Assembly: GCA_027005175.1 (NCBI GenBank)
Contig: JALTMC010000530.1
Location: 1-14,705 of the forward strand
Source: Myxococcales bacterium
Lineage (GTDB): Bacteria > Myxococcota_C > UBA6777
Length of the DNA: 14,705 nt
Reading direction: 5' to 3'
In this document: positions 12,808 through 14,705 of the stretch, piece by piece
How positions within the stretch are numbered: the stretch's first letter is position 1
How the letters are laid out: each line of letters starts with the position of its first letter
Notes under the pieces: model-generated
What the model was told of the DNA's origin: nothing
Databases searched by the model: none
The model's input: the letters and a program-made list of their open reading frames with translations, nothing else
Translations under genes and position numbers: made by a program

Positions 12808-14175
12808 ATGCGGAAGAGTCTTTGGCTGGTTTGTATATGGAGCTTTGTGTTGGGCTTTTATGGTGTTTCTGGATTTTCTGGGTGCTCAAATGACTCGAAA
12901 GATGAGAAGTCGAAAGAGGTCGTTGCAGAGAAAACAACAGGTGAAACGTCGAAGGGGGAGAAGTCTGTGGGGGAGGTCGCTTCAGAGAAAGCTGTTGGGG
13001 ACGGAGGGCAGGAAGATCCTGGAAAGGATGCTGGACAAGAAGATATTGTCAAAGAAGCTCCTCCCAAAGAAGATCCTGTAAAGCCTGAGCCCAATCCAAA
13101 TGTTGGTAAGATTCGTTGGAGTGTCAGTGTTCAGGGAGCTGTCAAAAGCATGGTGCTCTCGCCCGATGGCAAAACGGTCTATGTTTCCGCGAAAGCGTTT
13201 AACGCTCTGGATGCAACGGATGGGAAAGAGTTATGGACTATGGCATCGCTGGGTCCCAAATTGTCTGTTCCCGTGATGGGCTCGGATGGTACGATCTATC
13301 TGACGACCCAAACAAAATTCTTATATGCGATTGATCCTGTGAAAAAAGGAACAGCGTGGAATGCCAAGTTGACAGCGGAAGGTCATAAATTCCCTCCGGC
13401 CCTTGGAAAAGATGATGCGATTATCGTAGCAGCAGGAAATACAATACAAGCCATTAAAAAACCGGGAACCTCTGTGTGGAGTAAGAACTACGTTCTGAAT
13501 AGCACGGTCACATCCCCACCTGCTGTTGGTCCGGATGGTACGATCTACGTATGTGGTAAAGACTTGTCACTGCATGCGATTAAAGCAACGGGCGAGAAAC
13601 GTTGGGAGAAGTCTCTTGGTGGCAAAGAACCTTGTCGATATATCAGTACTGATGTGGATGGTACGATCTATACAGGTGGTAGCAGCCTGCATGCCTATGG
13701 TAAAGATGGAAAAGCAAAGTGGACACCCCAAACTCGGTTTGGTGTTGTTACCACGACGGTCGTTATCCATCAGAGCTTTCTGTATTTTGGAACTTTCGGA
13801 GGAAAACTCTACAAGGTCACAAAGAGTGATGCAAAACCTGCCAACATCTTGTGGGCCAATGGTGTGACGATCTCAGTCAACGATGAGATTACTTTTGCTC
13901 CTACGATTGGAGCGGGCGGTTTGGTTTATATCGCCAGCATTGACTCGACTGACCCAGAGATCCAGTTTATCAATCCCACTCGCGGAAAGGTGGAGCGCAG
14001 TGTCACTTCACGTGAACCGTTTGCGGGTCATCCTGCCATTGGTAAGGACGGCACTCTTTATGTGGGAACCAACGGTGGAACTATCTTCGCTGTCTGGACT
14101 GATAGCCTCGGCCTCGCCAACAGTCCATGGCCCCGTGGATTGCGGGATAACAGAAACTCCAGCTACCTCAAGTAA
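12808..14175 (+). CDS. PQQ-like beta-propeller lipoprotein
   Basis: Start ATG 12808 (GGGAG 8 nt upstream; GTG 12805 also possible) gives 455 aa. The signal peptide ends in the lipobox FSGC near residue 27. A charged, disordered linker rich in Glu, Lys and Gly follows to about residue 100, probably holding the domain off the membrane. The rest is a propeller of about eight blades of 40-45 residues, recognisable by repeated DGTIYL/V/T motifs, 'ALDATDGKELW' and 'AIKATGEKRWE', as in PQQ-like or BamB-type repeats. The last residues, SPWPRGLRDNRNSSYLK, resemble the closing 'WP...D..nt' strand common in these proteins. It lacks an obvious dehydrogenase active site, so a binding or assembly role is more likely than PQQ catalysis. 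It is the first gene of a compact group with the FHA gene 20 nt downstream. Three blades share an identical 15-bp DNA segment, suggesting recent blade duplication or conversion. Confidence 0.88.
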   Translation: MRKSLWLVCIWSFVLGFYGVSGFSGCSNDSKDEKSKEVVAEKTTGETSKGEKSVGEVASEKAVGDGGQEDPGKDAGQEDIVKEAPPKEDPVKPEPNPNVGKIRWSVSVQGAVKSMVLSPDGKTVYVSAKAFNALDATDGKELWTMASLGPKLSVPVMGSDGTIYLTTQTKFLYAIDPVKKGTAWNAKLTAEGHKFPPALGKDDAIIVAAGNTIQAIKKPGTSVWSKNYVLNSTVTSPPAVGPDGTIYVCGKDLSLHAIKATGEKRWEKSLGGKEPCRYISTDVDGTIYTGGSSLHAYGKDGKAKWTPQTRFGVVTTTVVIHQSFLYFGTFGGKLYKVTKSDAKPANILWANGVTISVNDEITFAPTIGAGGLVYIASIDSTDPEIQFINPTRGKVERSVTSREPFAGHPAIGKDGTLYVGTNGGTIFAVWTDSLGLANSPWPRGLRDNRNSSYLK

Positions 14176-14195
14176 CTTTCAAGGGAAAACCTTTC

Positions 14196-14588
14196 TTGTA
14201 CCGTCCCTCTGACTTTCACGACTTGTTTATGGAGGGGGAAAATCATCGACTTAACCTCTTTCGTTCACATTCTTTTTCTGTGGGTGAGATGTCGTTGCAG
14301 TGTATCTCGGGTCCGCATGAGGGACTTGAGGTTGCTCTTGATAAAGAAATGATGGTGGTTGGGCGGGCTGATTGGTGTGAGATCTCGCTTCCTGAGGATC
14401 CTCTTGTCAGTCGGCATCACTGTGAGATCCATCTCTCTGAGAGTGGCCCTTGTGTTCGTGATCTGACAAGTCAAAATGGCACCTTTGTGAAAGGTGTCCA
14501 GGTCTTTGAAGCTCCGCTCCTAGAGTCTTTTCGGGTGGGGGAGTCTACCTTTTCGTTGCAAACGAAAGGTGAGACGCGGCAGACTTGA
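14196..14588 (+). CDS. Small FHA-domain protein
   Basis: A stand-alone forkhead-associated domain, a module that binds phosphothreonine peptides, often made by Ser/Thr kinases. The core is intact: GRADWCEISLPED, then VSRHHCEIHL, then RDLTSQNGTFVKG; these are the GR, SxxH and NGTFVNG-type motifs of the binding face. The start is uncertain. TTG 14196 has the best ribosome-binding site (AAGGG at 14181-14185, 10 nt away) and gives 130 aa. ATG 14229 and ATG 14289 are in frame without good sites, though the domain itself only needs 14289 onward. It follows the propeller lipoprotein by 20 nt and precedes another frame by 11 nt, so it is probably the middle of an operon. No Ser/Thr kinase is in view. 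It has no signal peptide and is expected in the cytoplasm. Confidence 0.9.
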   Translation: MYRPSDFHDLFMEGENHRLNLFRSHSFSVGEMSLQCISGPHEGLEVALDKEMMVVGRADWCEISLPEDPLVSRHHCEIHLSESGPCVRDLTSQNGTFVKGVQVFEAPLLESFRVGESTFSLQTKGETRQT

Positions 14589-14599
14589 TTTGTAGTGGG

Positions 14600-14705
14600 A
14601 TGGAGCAAGGAAGTAAAGCAAAACGTTGGAATGTTGGTCATAAGAAAGCGAAACCTCTACGAACACGTCACACTCAAAAATTGACGTTCTCCCCCTACAG
14701 ATGGA
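14600..14705 (+). CDS. 5' fragment of an unknown gene, truncated by right edge
   Basis: From ATG 14600 the frame is open for 35 codons to the end of the window. It begins MEQGSKAKRWNVGHKKAKPL and is strongly basic with no membrane segment so far. It starts 11 nt after the FHA stop on the same strand, which supports it as the next gene of that operon. The ribosome-binding site is poor (GTGGG directly upstream). Too little is visible to identify a family. Confidence 0.45.
   Translation, partial: MEQGSKAKRWNVGHKKAKPLRTRHTQKLTFSPYRW

Noticed and set aside
14176-14195. Terminator between the propeller and FHA genes (AAGG-GAAAA-CCTT)
   Set aside because: The stem is only 4 bp, and the same bases form the likely ribosome-binding site of the FHA gene.

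Overview
The window reads as a stretch of chromosome from a Gram-negative bacterium of roughly balanced GC content. The evidence is a yajC-secD-secF operon, three predicted lipoproteins, a planctomycete-type (PSCyt1-like) single-haem cytochrome domain, an FHA protein beside a PQQ-like propeller lipoprotein, and an NtrB/ZraS-type kinase. This mix fits a Myxococcota / former deltaproteobacterial type of lineage, but that assignment is inference. No tRNA, rRNA, insertion sequence, integrase or CRISPR array was seen.

Layout. 1-3543, minus strand: yajC, secD, then the 5' part of secF, which runs off the left edge. All three carry unusual lysine-rich additions: a repeat-bearing insert of about 200 residues after SecD TM1, a (KAKQP)4 tract in the first periplasmic domain of SecF, and a poly-Lys tail on YajC. 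3690-5195, plus: an ANL-superfamily adenylation-like protein that has lost its P-loop signature and its C-terminal catalytic lysine. 5271-5942 and 6221-7165, minus: two lipoproteins, one with a 'YFPL..G..W.Y' domain and one with C-terminal HEAT-like helices. 7492-7953, minus: a small exported c-type cytochrome-like protein. 8406-9998, plus: a membrane histidine kinase with no response regulator in view. 10303-12529, minus: an exported helical protein with two similar halves, followed by an M16 zinc peptidase. 12808-14705, plus: a PQQ-like propeller lipoprotein, a small FHA protein, and the start of a third gene, closely spaced like an operon.

Most spacers, and the secF gene itself, contain short perfect or near-perfect tandem repeats, each locus with its own unit (15, 27, 24, 20, 45, 21 and 17 bp). 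A separate dispersed intergenic element of about 40-65 bp occurs three times between 6171 and 8380. Downstream of the M16 gene the 21-bp array continues the peptidase reading frame past its stop codon as heptapeptide repeats. Next to the kinase the 45-bp array can be read as a 50-codon mini-ORF. These repeats, the modified Sec accessory proteins and the catalytically eroded adenylation protein are the most unusual parts of the window. No obvious new multi-gene defence or mobile system is visible.
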